A stretch of DNA of 64,000 nucleotides from Candidatus Pantoea bituminis. Its GTDB lineage: Bacteria > Pseudomonadota > Gammaproteobacteria > Enterobacterales > Enterobacteriaceae. The DNA is taken from assembly GCF_018842675.1 (NCBI RefSeq), contig NZ_JAGTWO010000001.1:186001-250000 (forward strand). The letters are read 5' to 3'. Made by a program: the position numbers and the translations under genes. Positions 9,258 to 19,736 of the stretch are shown here, piece after piece. Every line of letters starts with the position of its first letter. Within the stretch, counting starts at the first letter, position 1. The notes below the pieces were generated by a model, which saw only the letters and a program-made list of their open reading frames with translations, made no database searches and had not been told where the DNA came from.

Positions 9258-9530
9258 TTTCAATGTTACACCGTAACTTCTGACTGAAGCTTCCTAACTC
9301 TTCACCACTGGTTTTCCAGACGATAAAGAAGATAAACCGCATGGCCGTCACGCGGGCGGGCGCGCCGGGAAGACCTTTCACTTCCGGCTGTCCGATCTGC
9401 TGGCTTTGGATGCGCAGTGGTCAAACTCCGTAAGGCTTCAGGAACCTGCTGCAACGCGGCGAAAGAGCGCTGCGGGCATCTCACGGCAGTGCCGTCTGGC
9501 CAACTCCGGCTGATGTAATGTTTAGCGTTG
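9258..9530 (+). pseudogene. Remnant of a second Dre/Cre-like recombinase gene
   Basis: Bases 9261-9420 recapitulate the middle of the recombinase gene at 3290-3470: ATGTTACACCGTAAC, then a CCTAAC...CACTG stretch, AATAAACCGCA-like text and CTTCCGGCTGTCCGAT. Translated in pieces it gives SMLHRN, INRMAVT, FRLSDLLALDAQWSNSVRLQE, parallel to SMLHRN, INRTAVV and LRLSDLNKIDHCWAGSSRLQE. Both ends and the catalytic C-terminal domain are missing and frames are lost, so this is true decay and not just a base-calling problem. Confidence 0.7.
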
Positions 9531-9751
9531 GTGCTGCAAATGAACAATAAGAGTTTCCTCCTTTAATTCTAAAATTCGAAATGTCTGTCACTAAACAACT
9601 GCTAGTTACTAAACAACTGCTAAACGCTTTTCACAAACAGGCTGCCGAAATTATTTCTATTTTTAATACCGTGCTGCGAGGCAGCGAGCAGAAGCGGAGA
9701 CGGATACCTGTTAAAAGTTCTGCTCTCACCATATTGATAAGGGAGTTATGA

Positions 9752-11277
9752 GTGAAAAACGCAATCGCTTACCTTCGTTTCTCATCTCTCCAGCAGGTCC
9801 ACGGGGACTCCTTCAGGCGTCAGCAGAAGATGATTGCCGAATGGCTTTCGGCACATCCTGACTATTTCCTTAATCCCGTAACTTACGAAGACCTGGGTCT
9901 CAGTGCATTTCGAGGAGTTCATGCAGCCCGCGGCGAATTCTCAGTATTCATGGAAGCCGTGGAACTCGGGCATATCCTGAGCGGTTCTGTACTACTGGTG
10001 GAAAGTCTGGACAGACTCTCAAGAGAGAAAATCGGAGATGCTACGGAGCGGCTCAGGGCTATTCTAAAAGCTGGCATTGACGTGGTAACGCTGAGTGATG
10101 GAGCGCATTATACCTCTGATTCTCTCAATGACCCTTTTTGGTAATTAAAGCCGTTCTTATTGCACAGCGCGCCAATGAGGAGAGCGAAATCAAATCCAGA
10201 CGGATGCAGTCGGCTTGGGCAGCTAAGCGTAAGCTGGCTGTTGATGCCGGCGCGGTGATGACTACCCGCTGCCCCGCCTGGCTCACGGTCAGATCGGACA
10301 GAAGCGGTTTTGACGTCAATAATGAGCTTGCGGATACCATCCGCTACATTTATATGCTTAGGCTGAAAGAGTACTCCTATGGAAAAATAAGGTTAATCCT
10401 TAATCAGGAAAACAGAAAAAATCTCAAAGGTGTAAAGGGAGCGTGGAGTTCCAGCTCAGTTGACCAGCTTCTGAATAAGAAATCAGTTACCGGCATCCTT
10501 GTGCCCTCCCGTTACAACACCTGCAAAGGAATTGAAGAGTTGCCCGGCTATTATCCGGCCATAATTGGAGCTGATGTCTTCAGAGACGTTCAGCTGATGA
10601 GAACCGAATCAGAAAGCAAACTCCGCTCGAAGGATAATCCCCTTTACATCAACTTGTTCAGGTCAGTGATGATCTGTAAATGCTGCGGTCACCATATTGT
10701 ACTGTCATCACTGGTTGAGAACAAATACGGCTACTATGTCTGTACTATGCGCAGAGAAAAGCGCTGCACGGCCAGTGCAATTAACCGGGAACCCGTTGAC
10801 AAATTTCTGACTCAGGGTTTGTTGCACAGCCTTGAATATTTAATAGGGGAATCCCCTAGGAAAGTCTCCATCGAAGATCTCCTCAACCGGCACGTTGAGC
10901 TCTCCATGAGAATGAATAATATACTTGAAGCGGTTGAAGTGGCGCCGGACGTAAAGGAACTGACCGTGCGGGCAAGAGATATGGCAAAGCAGCTTCGGGA
11001 AGCAGAAACAGACATCGACCGCTTTCGGAGCCGGCCCGCAATCAAGACTAAAGCACTTCGGGAGTTTAATCTGGCCCTCTGGGCCGAGCGCAAAGAATGT
11101 CAGGCTGTTGTGAAGCATCTGGTGAAGCAAATCGTTCTTGATACCGGGCATAAATGTTGCGACATCTGGCTCATGAACGGTATCAGAATTCTAAACTATC
11201 CGCTTGATCGCAGGACAGACGCGGGATCTCTTGTCAGCGCAATGAAGTATATGCAGGACAACATGCTTATTCTTTAA
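9752..11277 (+). pseudogene. Large serine recombinase, one frameshift
   Basis: The start is GTG at 9752 with AAGGGAG eight bases upstream; the earlier ATG at 9748 is out of frame. Residues 1-140 form a resolvase catalytic domain: YLRFSSLQQVHGDSFRRQ with the nucleophilic Ser, and VESLDRLSRE with active-site Arg. It then has a recombinase domain, a zinc ribbon (CKCCGHH ... YYVCTMRREKRC) and a helical coiled region near LREAETDIDRF. The frame breaks in the T run 10135-10139; one more T gives DSLNDPFLVIKAVLIAQRANEESEI and a protein of about 508 residues, normal for the family. Such enzymes integrate or excise mobile elements; no attachment site was identified. Confidence 0.88.
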
Positions 11278-12170
11278 GGGCTGACAAACCCGATTAAGAC
11301 CGGGTACCCGGTGCCAGCATCCGGTACAAAAATATGGCCGAAAGATTACTTTATCTGACAATCACTCAGGTAAGGCGTTAACCTGTAGCTTCGTTATTAG
11401 CTTCCTGTGACACTGATATTACCGGCAGTAATACGATTTTTCAAACCCCTATCTGCGGTCCTGAAACGACATTGTTTGTCAGTTTACCCGCAGTAGTCAG
11501 TCAGCACACCGTCTTTCCTTCTGGCTTCTGTATAAGTCCAGCGCTGTACTTGTGATTATCCTGCAGTGTAAATCTTTATTCAGGCGAGTTACCAGAGAAG
11601 AATGACGAGGTTGCTTTCAGCTTTGCGAAAGAATCGCTTCACGTTACGCGTGAGCTGTCTGTAAAAAAACGGGTCAGGTTGACGCGCTCAACTTCATTGA
11701 ATGACGAAACGGTAAGACTACTGTGGAAGTGACCTGTATGGAGGTGCCACCCCAAACGACATGTAACTCAGACGCCTCATGGCGCCGTTAGCCCGCCCTG
11801 CCAGACGCCGTCGGCCTTTCAACAGCTTATATGCCAGACTATCGCAGACTAACAGAAGACAATGCGGCTGACACTGACAGCGACACCGAAGTTAGTAGTT
11901 GCGCCATTCATTATCAGCAACTGCAGTACCGTCTCTGCGGGCCGGGCGGCGGGGGCTGTTCAGTGGGGGCAATCGGACTTCAGGTACGGCGCGGGTCTGG
12001 GTTGAGAGGAGCGATGGGTTTCAGAGACGTGTCAGGGAGGGGCTTTGAGGGTAAGGTGGAGTGTTGGATGTTAGCTAGAGAATTACTGGATGATGTAACT
12101 ACATACAATAAGACAGCACTGCTGTGTTAAACGCTGACGTACAGTGGTATTTGTTGGGAAAGTTGCACTC
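11278..12170. other. Gene-poor stretch after the serine recombinase
   Basis: No supported gene. An open frame at 11831-12130 has an odd composition (glycine/arginine-rich middle, no family features) and is probably chance. Confidence 0.45.
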
Positions 12171-12203
12171 GCTTTTTTTTGCCGGGCATTATTTCTGCCC
12201 GGT
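12171..12203. terminator. Hairpin with a T run on its 5' side
   Basis: TTTTTTTT is followed by a CCGGGCA / TGCCCGG stem. As written it would terminate minus-strand transcription if read with the A-rich flank on the other side, but no minus-strand gene lies just upstream. A 26-codon frame starting ATG at 12244 follows it and is not recognisable. Confidence 0.35.
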
Positions 12204-12437
12204 AAAGCCGCCTTTTATTTATAACAAGGCGAGAATAAAGAGTATGGCAGATGTAAAGTTTAATTATGATGAACAGGCAATCATGGCTTCTGCCCGAAAG
12301 AAAGGTTCAGTGTCCGTCCCGTAACCACAATGGTCTGATAAATGGGGTCCGCTTGGAAAACGGAAATTATCCTACGCTAAGCGCGTTATTTGTTCTTGAT
12401 TCAATCGACGGTTCGCACCTGCAAAACGTTACGCAGT

Positions 12438-12479
12438 CATGCAGTATATAGCCTCGGCACCGAGACTATATACTGCATG
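12438..12479. repeat. 42-bp near-perfect palindrome
   Basis: The arms CATGCAGTATATAG/CTATATACTGCATG pair fully, followed by one mismatch and a further CTCGG/CCGAG stem around a two-base loop. It has no T tract. It lies next to the repeat array that begins at 12499 and may mark an element boundary. Confidence 0.65.
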
Positions 12480-12498
12480 CCCTAAGGACGACTAATCA

Positions 12499-12599
12499 GT
12501 GACATTTAAGTTATGACAATCACACGCATGACAAATAAGTGATGACATTAGGGGCTTTCAGGGGATTTACCCTGTGACATTTGGGTATACTCAAATGTC
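12499..12599 (+). repeat. Left array of TGACATT repeats flanking the acetyltransferase gene
   Basis: Three related copies occur in plus orientation: GTGACATTTAAGTTATG (12499-12515), TGACATTAGGGG (12543-12554) and GTGACATTTGGGTATAC (12574-12590). The last forms a GACATTTG / CAAATGTC dyad to 12599. A mirror array lies at 13474-13566. Confidence 0.6.
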
Positions 12600-12696
12600 G
12601 CAGGCAGGCTTCAGCAAAAGCGGAAAAGCGACCAAGGCCTTTAAAGGCTAATTCCTCAAATGACCCGCTAATAATTTGCCTTTATGGTTTGATTAC

Positions 12697-13218
12697 TTAC
12701 TGGCGTATAAGCATGCGTACCTGCTTGCCGCGATAGTTAACATAATCTTGAAACTGGAAACCAAAACGCTCAGCCAGATAATTTGAACGTTTATTTTCTT
12801 CGTCAATGATACAACACACTGGGGAGGAAAATGTCTGGTCGGCCCATAGTAAAACTGCGGCCAGTGCTTCAGACGCATAACCTTTGCCACGAACCTCAGG
12901 AATCAACGTCCATCCAGCTTCAGGGTATTTTAACTCAGGTGTGATATCACGATGAGCATCCTGGAAACCAAACGAACCAGCATAACGACCTGTTGTTTTC
13001 TCAGACACTGCCCAATAGCCATACCCTAACGCGTGCCAGTGCCCGATATAACGTAATAAGCGGGTCCAAACCATTTCTGCTGTTGGATTCTCACCGCCAT
13101 TAATTTTAGCCATTTCAGGAGTGCTCCAGCACGCCATAAGCGTTGGAAACTCGTCGAGCGTAAATTGCTTTAAAATCAGTCGTTCTGTTTCAAGTCGAGG
13201 TGCTTGCTGAGCAGTCAT
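12697..13218 (-). CDS. RimJ/RimL-type GNAT acetyltransferase
   Basis: A 173-residue N-acetyltransferase. I place the start at the internal ATG (13216-13218) because AGGAGA sits just upstream and the protein there begins in family style, APRLETERLILKQFTLDEF. The frame remains open further upstream to 13347, but that part (CPLCARSGHWYSL) is unlike the family. The acetyl-CoA loop is visible as PEVRGKGYASEALAAVL, followed by DEENKRSNYLAERFGFQ. It acts on an amine of a protein or small molecule; the acceptor is unknown. It is enclosed by two inverted arrays of TGACATT repeats, suggesting it is cargo of a small mobile unit. Confidence 0.85.
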   Translation of the reverse strand: MTAQQAPRLETERLILKQFTLDEFPTLMACWSTPEMAKINGGENPTAEMVWTRLLRYIGHWHALGYGYWAVSEKTTGRYAGSFGFQDAHRDITPELKYPEAGWTLIPEVRGKGYASEALAAVLLWADQTFSSPVCCIIDEENKRSNYLAERFGFQFQDYVNYRGKQVRMLIRQ

Positions 13219-13473
13219 CACTTCTCCTGGTTTTAGCATACTTGATGCGGCTGTTTTACCACCATGAACGGTTCTTCTTTCACGGGCAATCAAACTGTAC
13301 CAATGTCCGCTTCTGGCACAAAGCGGACATTGAGTGAATGTCATCATTCGATTGTCACTGACTTAAAGGTCAACCTAAATATCAGGGGTGCTTTCAACAA
13401 GATGATATAGCCGGAATTTTATATGCATTACAGCGCTACTTTCTTATTGTCATCAGTTTAGTAGCAGTTATGC

Positions 13474-13566
13474 GGCATAACCTAAAAGTCACTTTCAGCA
13501 AAACCAGTAATGGTCTAAAAGGCATAACATTAATGTCAGCGACAGTCGGGCATACCCTAATGTCAC
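13474..13566 (-). repeat. Right array of TGACATT repeats flanking the acetyltransferase gene
   Basis: Three copies are in minus orientation: 13474-13492 (complement GTGACTTTTAGGTTATGCC), 13521-13538 (TGACATTAATGTTATGCC) and 13550-13566 (GTGACATTAGGGTATGC). They mirror the left array. Confidence 0.6.
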
Positions 13567-13579
13567 ATACGGGTGCATA

Positions 13580-14631
13580 AAAAGAATGTTCTAACTTTCA
13601 GAATCCAAGGAAATTAAAATTTGCGGGGAAAATTCCTAATTTGAAGATATTCGCTACACGCCTGATTTTACTGAAGACCACTGCGGGAAAGCCTGAACGT
13701 TTTGCCCTGGTGTTGGCCGTCCGGCTTCCCCGCAACCGCTATACATAGTATCGGCAGCAGATGATAAAGCTATACCTGAAGCATCCTTTCTTTTGCTTTG
13801 TAAACAAAGTTGCTTATGCTAACTGGCGTCGGCGGCTGTGAGCGGACAATTGGCCTGGCATTGTGAAATGTTAAGCAAACGACAGAAGAACCGCTCAGTA
13901 AATTTTTCCGGTTATCCAAAAAATTGCAGCTTCTAAATTACTGAAAGACTTTGCGTATTATTAAACTAAATATTCGATTTATATTATGCTGAGCGATCAA
14001 GGTTATTAATGGATTTATCTTATTTTTACCGGAAACCAAACCAGTTAAATAATTCTTATCTTTCAGGCGGATGGGAGCATTAATATATATAATACTTCTG
14101 GGAGATCTGACGTAAAGTAAGATTTAAGCTTGTTATTCCATTAGTTAGCGGTAATCATTCCCTCAGGCATAGCAAACGGAATTGAAGAAAATGAAGACTG
14201 GCTTTAAAGCTGGCAATTATTAGCTGAATACCCTAGCATTTTAGGGAATGCCTGAAATTTTACTAAAATAAAAAGTGCGTAAAAAATAATCGTCTTTTCT
14301 GACGCACTGGAAAATGTAAAGTTGCAGTTATAGCATTTGACAATCATTTTCTACAAAAGTGTGCTTCTGGTTTTTTAAATTCCTAAGGAACTATCGACTC
14401 ACTTTAAAGGATTCGTAAGCCAGCAAGAAATTACAGCTCCTGAAATATTGTGTCTTTTACGATCACAGGGCGTGGCACTACTAATTTTAGTGGGTTGGTT
14501 AATTGCCTGACTATGTGTAGTATGGAATGCGTCAAAAAATAAGATTTTATTGCTGCACCAGGGAAATCAACGCACTACCAAATTAATCTTTTTATATTCA
14601 AGGTTACACACAGAACTTAAAGGAAATAACG
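13580..14631. other. AT-rich gene-free stretch of about 1 kb
   Basis: No coding region is supported. A hairpin with AGTGCGT / ACGCACT arms lies at about 14273-14307. The last 30 bases include AAAGGA, the ribosome binding site of the following gene. Confidence 0.45.
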
Positions 14632-15066
14632 GTGATAAAGTCGTATTATTACTATGCCTGTATTGATCCTTTTTTAGGGATAACCGTGCATTGCAAGGGT
14701 TGTAAAAAGCTGCGGCAAGAAGGACAAATATTCCTGGGCTCGTTTTATGAATATCATCAGGCTGTGGCCGCGGCTAAACGCCGTTACAGTGATATCAGCC
14801 AATGCCTTGACTGCTTAAAAGGGAAGCACAGCATCCCTGGACCGGTAGTTATGGTTGAAGCTGTTAAACCGAAAGCCAGACAGGAAGCCATTACCGTTAA
14901 GCCGCGTATCTGTGCTGCACCACCTTTAACGGTTAAACCTGAGAGCGAGCCTGTCAGGATGCGTCAAAAACCTGAGGCGCGTCTCTCCCCTGTGCCTGTT
15001 CCTGAGTTGAGGGCTAAAAGTAACGTTCACCGCGTACCCAGAAAGCACTCGCCGGGCAACTACTGA
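14632..15066 (+). CDS. Small cysteine-containing protein, paralogue A (144 aa)
   Basis: The start is GTG with AAAGGA upstream. The first 65 residues belong to a family seen three times in this window (also 17998 and 37076): paired aromatic residues near the start (SYYYYACI), a Cys at about residue 21-24, an FLGSFYEYHQAVAAAKRRYS segment and a C-LDC pair. Four cysteines in two pairs suggest a metal site or disulphides. The other half is a Pro/Lys/Arg-rich tail (KPKARQEAITVKPR) found only in this copy. No known family is recognised. Confidence 0.65.
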   Translation: MIKSYYYYACIDPFLGITVHCKGCKKLRQEGQIFLGSFYEYHQAVAAAKRRYSDISQCLDCLKGKHSIPGPVVMVEAVKPKARQEAITVKPRICAAPPLTVKPESEPVRMRQKPEARLSPVPVPELRAKSNVHRVPRKHSPGNY

Positions 15067-15104
15067 CAACTTAACTCCTCTCAGGCTCTGCTCTCATATT
15101 AAAA

Positions 15105-15411
15105 TTGCTCTTGCCGTTCTGCCAGGTGCAGATTCGCTGGCGTTTGAAGATAAGCGCTTTCTTCGGCCTGACGCTAACACCAGGCTCTGCCGGCGTGATG
15201 AACCACGCCATGAGTGAACTGGTTCTGACCTGTTCCCGTGCGCTACGTACAGGCGAGGTGATAAGGATTGCCGATCATGAGGGTGTGGTCAGCGGGTGGG
15301 TATGCTGGCAACCAAAATCCTGCCCGAGAGAACTATGAGGTGACGGTTCCCAATGCCGTGGTGGTCAGTGGCCGAGTGGTAACGCACATGAAGAAACGGC
15401 CGTCAGCTTAA
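15105..15411 (+). pseudogene. C-terminal fragment of an MscS-type mechanosensitive channel
   Basis: Pieces match the MscS beta domain: GSAGVMNHAMSELVL, CSRALRTGEVIRIADHEGVV, then after a shift GMLATKIL and, after another, NYEVTVPNAVVVSGRVVTHMKKRPSA and stop. The pore helices and most of the N-terminus are absent. At least two frame changes occur (one in the GGG run near 15295). Even with indel repair the gene is 5' truncated, so it is a genuine remnant. Confidence 0.65.
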
Positions 15412-15825
15412 CGGTAACATTGTGGCATTAGTCCCTTTCCCCGTTGTAACGCAAGCTGTTCGAACAGCAAATCAAAGAAAAACAGGACAGCATCCTGTTT
15501 AGCTTCTGACGGCAGGGGTGGTCAGCCGGCGAGCACAACCATTTCAAATATGTATTGTGGTGAAGTCCCGTTACCGGACACCTGCCGTGCTGCTCCAGAC
15601 GACGCCTTTAAGCCCAGGAAGAACCTTCGCAGAAGTACAGAAAGTTTTGTATGTTCAGAAAACAACGCTGCAAACGGGACTTCTGGCCTGAGCCCGGATG
15701 ACGGAGGAGCAGCAAAGCCAGCAAAACAGCTGCTGGCTTCGGGTTCTGTACGTTTCACGATAATCGGTTACACGGAGCCAAAACAAATACGGAAAAGGAC
15801 TTTAAATACCGTCATAAAGTCGCAC

Positions 15826-17109
15826 CTACAGATGCAGCCCGCCAGTCCCGAAAGCTTCACTGAATATCTTCTCCTTCGGCACGCCCAGACTGATCAAAGA
15901 GCGATATTGTTCCTGCATAAACGGAACCGGTCCGCATAAATAGTAATCAGCCTCTGCGGGAAGATATGCCGCCGGAAGAGCGTTTAAATCGAGCCTTCCC
16001 TTCACCTGATAATCTTTACCGGGGACCTCATCTTCTTTTACATTTTCATAGGCAATAAAAACGTGAAGATTATCATTCTGGCTGGCTAAGTTTTTCAGCT
16101 CCTTACGCAATGCATGCACTTCAGAACTGCGCGCCGCATGAATAAAGTATATTTCTTTTTTCAGCGCCCGGTATTCTCTGGTTCCGGCATTTATGCCGTC
16201 ACGTAATGCCGGTTTAAAGTTTGGATCGGCATGCTCTGCAAGCAAATGATTAACCATAGAAATCATCGGCGTCAGCCCGACGCCTGCGCTGATGAGTACG
16301 TTGTTCGTATCCGGGTTCAGCAGATAAAAATTTCCTGCCGGGGCGCTGAGTTCAACAACGCTGCCCTTATCAACGGTATTATGCAACGTGGACGAGACAT
16401 AGCCCGGATCCTGCCCTTCCGTGCGGGCATCCTCTCGTTTAACAGATATCCGCAGGTAATTATCCGCCGGGCTGCTGGATAAACTGTACTGGCGCGGTTG
16501 CTTAATGCCCAGCGCCGGAACCAGCACCCGTAAGGTTATATACTGCCCGGGTTTATAAGCCGGAAGCGGCTGTGCGTCCTGTGGAACCAGATAAAAAGAA
16601 GTGATTTCTTCACTTTCTTTTACTTTTTTGTCCACGATAAAGTTTCGCCATCCTGTCCAGCTGCCCGGAGACTGTTTACGCTCATCGTAAAGCTGATTTT
16701 CTGTTGAAATAAAAATGTCAGCGAGCTGTTTATATGCCGCACCCCAGGCTGTTATCAGTTCATCATCCATAGGGATGCTGAGTACTTCACTTATTGAATG
16801 CAGTAAATTTTCGCCAACAATATCATAGTCCGGCGACTGGATATTCAGGCTGACGTGTTTATTGCAAATGAGCTCAATAACCGGTAACAGCACTGCCGGA
16901 TTGTCTATATTTTCGGCGTAGGCCAGCACGGCTCCCGCCAGAGCTTTTGCCTGCGCACCGCTGCGCTGATGGCCCATATTGAAGGTTTCTTTCAGCCCGG
17001 GATTATTTTTTAACATACGCTTATAAAAATAGTCCGTTAAAGCCTCACCGTTTTCTTTCAGCACCGGTACCGTTGCCTTAACCAGGTCTTTCTGTTTTTC
17101 ATTTAACAT
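15826..17109 (-). CDS. hmp: Flavohaemoglobin (nitric oxide dioxygenase)
   Basis: It converts NO and O2 to nitrate using haem, FAD and NAD(P)H in the cytoplasm. Residues 1-140 are the globin domain (MLNEKQKDLVKATVPVLKENG, proximal His in LICNKHVSLNIQ). It then has an FAD-binding barrel (YKPGQYITLRV, RQYSLSSSP) and an NAD domain (VLISAGVGLTPMISMV, YYLCGPVPFMQEQ, SEAFGTGG). At 427 residues it is about 30 longer than E. coli Hmp, because of an insertion around NFKPALRDGINAGTREYRALKKE. The divergence from the chromosomal type suggests a horizontally moved paralogue. I found no clear NsrR site upstream. A plant-associated host would meet NO during defence responses (inference). Confidence 0.93.
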   Translation of the reverse strand: MLNEKQKDLVKATVPVLKENGEALTDYFYKRMLKNNPGLKETFNMGHQRSGAQAKALAGAVLAYAENIDNPAVLLPVIELICNKHVSLNIQSPDYDIVGENLLHSISEVLSIPMDDELITAWGAAYKQLADIFISTENQLYDERKQSPGSWTGWRNFIVDKKVKESEEITSFYLVPQDAQPLPAYKPGQYITLRVLVPALGIKQPRQYSLSSSPADNYLRISVKREDARTEGQDPGYVSSTLHNTVDKGSVVELSAPAGNFYLLNPDTNNVLISAGVGLTPMISMVNHLLAEHADPNFKPALRDGINAGTREYRALKKEIYFIHAARSSEVHALRKELKNLASQNDNLHVFIAYENVKEDEVPGKDYQVKGRLDLNALPAAYLPAEADYYLCGPVPFMQEQYRSLISLGVPKEKIFSEAFGTGGLHL

Positions 17110-17997
17110 GCCTGCCTCACATTTTTATCAGCCGCTTATAAAGACTCAAAGAAAACCAGACCCCCTCCCGGGTCAGTTTTCAATACCAATCTAAATATAG
17201 ACCCTGTAAATACCCCCGGGTCTTTAGCGGCTTTACAGACCGGCTTACCGGCAGAAAACCAGCCCCTGAGGCTGGTCTGAGTCATTGCGGACCGGATACC
17301 GAAAACCAGGCGAAGCCGTTGATAAAAAGTTAACGGCAGATAAGGCTCGCATTAACCTGCTCTGGACTGCCTTTTCACACAGGTCAGCCTCCGCCATAAC
17401 AGGAGCCAGTAATCTGTCGGAGCAAAACAGGTTGTGTTTGCATCTTTCAAACTGAAACGGTGAAAGAATATCCGGGTGGGTCAGTGAGAGATTACCGGAC
17501 CCGCGCTCAGACGTGTAAGCGGAGGCACCCTACGGAGCGGAGTCAGCTTTTAATAAGAAGCGGTGCAGAGAATAAGCCTGCGCGACATCACGGGTTAAGC
17601 CACAGGGATAACAGCCGAAATCAGGCTGGGCCGCTTTCCCTGTACGGGACTGACAGGATTTTCATCGTTACTTTCTGTCGCAATGCATTAAAGCGCAACG
17701 TGGCATTCACGCTGGTTAAGGCATTTTTAGCATGAGCAGAAAGAAAGATAAATAACCCTTCAGATTAAATGATAAATCCGCTCTCTTTAGTTCAGTGAGT
17801 TTGAAAAACGAGTCAGTTACAGTCTGGATAAGTGCGCTTTGCTATTACCAATACCATATAACTTACTGATAAAAAGTCTTAATCCGGACAATAACAAAAG
17901 AGAATAAAATCACGGCGGGTTTATATAAATTAAACTAATGATTTTTATTTGCTTGTGTCATTATAAAGCTCAGCTTATAAGCTCTGGGACTATAATA
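17110..17997. other. Gene-free region upstream of hmp-like gene and paralogue B
   Basis: The first 120 bases contain repeated AGACCC / GGGTCT blocks (about 17158-17225) that could form alternative hairpins in the hmp leader. The rest holds no gene I can support. Confidence 0.4.
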
Positions 17998-18264
17998 ATG
18001 AAAAATATGTACTATATAAGCATTTCAAAAGTAGCAAACAACCATGTTGTCCATAACGGTACGTGTATACATGTCAGAAATCATGCAGAGGACATGATTT
18101 TGCTGGGAGAATTTGGTCAGTTATTTCTGGCTCTGGGCATCGCCCGAAATAACTTTAAATCAGTAACGCCCTGCGAAGAGTGCCTGATCCCCAAACGTGC
18201 GGCCACTTGTCTCGCGAAAAAGCCATCAGCACCTGCCCGGCTTTTTCCTCTGGAAAAGCCTTAA
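17998..18264 (+). CDS. Small cysteine-containing protein, paralogue B (88 aa)
   Basis: The likely start is ATG 17998 (MKNMYYISISK), aligning with the starts of paralogues A and C; the frame is open further upstream. It keeps the family layout: paired Tyr at 5-6, a Cys near 23, a LLGEFGQLFLALGIARNN segment in place of FLGxxYxxxQA, and a C-EEC pair near residues 59-62. It is the most diverged of the three. A basic, Pro-containing tail follows. Function unknown. Confidence 0.55.
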   Translation: MKNMYYISISKVANNHVVHNGTCIHVRNHAEDMILLGEFGQLFLALGIARNNFKSVTPCEECLIPKRAATCLAKKPSAPARLFPLEKP

Positions 18265-18623
18265 TTAGCGGAGAGGCAATTTTCCTGGAAATGCTTTCGC
18301 TGTTTTTATTTCAGGCCATCAACAAAGATTAATAAAAGAAGCGAAGCCATGGGGCCTGCAAATGCTCTGTAAAAGTTACCGGATTTTTTTACAGGTGAAA
18401 GCCCGCGCTGACTGTATAATTTTCCAGTAATCTGGAGCGATTCAGGCAGGAAAACTTCATTTATTACCTCAGGCAAAAGCAGAGCTGACAAATAATCACT
18501 GTGACCAGCTTCAGGCACTTTCAGGCTTGTAATATCCGCTTCTGCCATAAAGCCGCCATTGAGCAGGTTTTCAGGGGCTACTGTGAGCGGAAAGCACGCA
18601 CAATAGCCGGCAGTTAACAGGTG
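18265..18623. other. Spacer without a supported gene
   Basis: A minus-strand open frame at 18306-18548 (80 codons) lacks family features and a good ribosome site, so I do not call it. Confidence 0.4.
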
Positions 18624-18651
18624 AAAAAAGCCCGCACATCTTGATGCGGGC
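18624..18651 (-). terminator. Terminator of the DUF2382 stress gene
   Basis: A perfect GCCCGCA / TGCGGGC stem with an eight-base loop is followed by six T residues on the minus strand, 30 bases past the stop at 18682. Confidence 0.8.
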
Positions 18652-18681
18652 CTGAGCGGTGGTTATCGCCAGGGAAATAAA

Positions 18682-19670
18682 TTACGGCTTTTTGAACTTG
18701 TCTTCGACTTTCTCTTTGGCTTCCGCAATTTTATCACCTGCCTTGTCGGCTAAGCTTTCTTTGTGCTCCGGGTGATCCGTGCGATTATTATCTGACGTGA
18801 CGTCATACTCTCTGACATTACCTGAGCGGGATGCTTCCGGCAATGTCCCGGCATTATGGGCTATGTCTGAGGCCTGCACGGTGTCTGCATGATCGATATC
18901 CACTTCCTGACGGCGCACTGAATCACTGACCGTCTCCACCCGATCGCTTTCATCTTTACGTACCACCACTTCTTCTTTGATGTGCGCCGTTTTGTTAATG
19001 ACGGGTTGTTCATGGGTTTCAGCAACTTCTACCGTTTTTTCTGACCAGTCAACGCTGTCCGGCGAGCCGGTTTCACTGAGCGGGCGACGGAAAATTTCGG
19101 CGTGCTGTTCGCGCAATGAGATATTTTCCGAAACGCGATCGGTAACGGTATAGCGGCGGACACGGGTAGAGCCCTCGCTGACCAGTCGCTTACCGACTTC
19201 CAGTCGTTCTTCAGCCAGGCGAAGAACGTCTTCCTCGCTTTCATCACCGGTCAGTGATGTCCGCACTGCATCCGTGCCGGTCTGGTTACTTTTGCCCCCG
19301 GAGGCGAAGTAAGCTCATTATCAGTCGTGTAATCAGCCGGGGCCGCTGCGCTGCGCCCTGTAAGTTCCTCATGCGCATCCAGAATACCCAGCGCGCGCGG
19401 GGCCTCATCCTCATCTGCACGAAGCGACAGAACCACCCCGCCGGTACGCAGCGCATCTTCGTAAACTTCTTCCTGGTCTTCCTCAAGGGTATTGCCAAAC
19501 AGGCGTTGCCAGAAACCGGGATGACGTGCTTCATGCCCCTCAGAACGGAGGCGTTCGCCTGAGATAATATCAATATCATCATCGCTGAAGCCGGCCTTAA
19601 TCAGGTTACGCTTCGCACCTTCCGCCAGTGTTAAGGTACTGAACATCGTTACGATTGTTTCATGAGCCAT
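18682..19670 (-). pseudogene. YsnF/AvaK-type general stress protein (DUF2382), one frameshift
   Basis: The first part (MAHETIVTMFSTLTLAEGAKRNLIKAGFSDDDIDIIS) is a small alpha/beta domain of the general-stress type. The second part is DUF2382: LAEERLEVGKRLVSEGSTRVRRYTVTDRVSENISLREQHAEIFRRP ending in KEEVVVRKD. The tail is charged and LEA-like (LADKAGDKIAEAKEKVEDKF). The frame breaks at the C run 19295-19299; one extra base links GGKSNQTGTDAVRTSLTGDESEED, for about 329 residues. Members are linked to envelope or desiccation stress. Ribosome site GGAGAGACC precedes the ATG. Confidence 0.82.
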
Positions 19671-19736
19671 GGGTCTCTCCTGGGTGACAGTTCAGATGTG
19701 TTATATCCTGCAACGGTTGTACATACGTACCTTTTA

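Noticed and set aside
11831..12130. 99-codon plus-strand gene
   Set aside because: Glycine/arginine-rich low-information text, no ribosome site, no recognisable fold.
17158..17225. NsrR operator upstream of hmp
   Set aside because: The AGACCC/GGGTCT blocks do not resemble the 11-1-11 NsrR consensus, so I list them only as possible hairpins.
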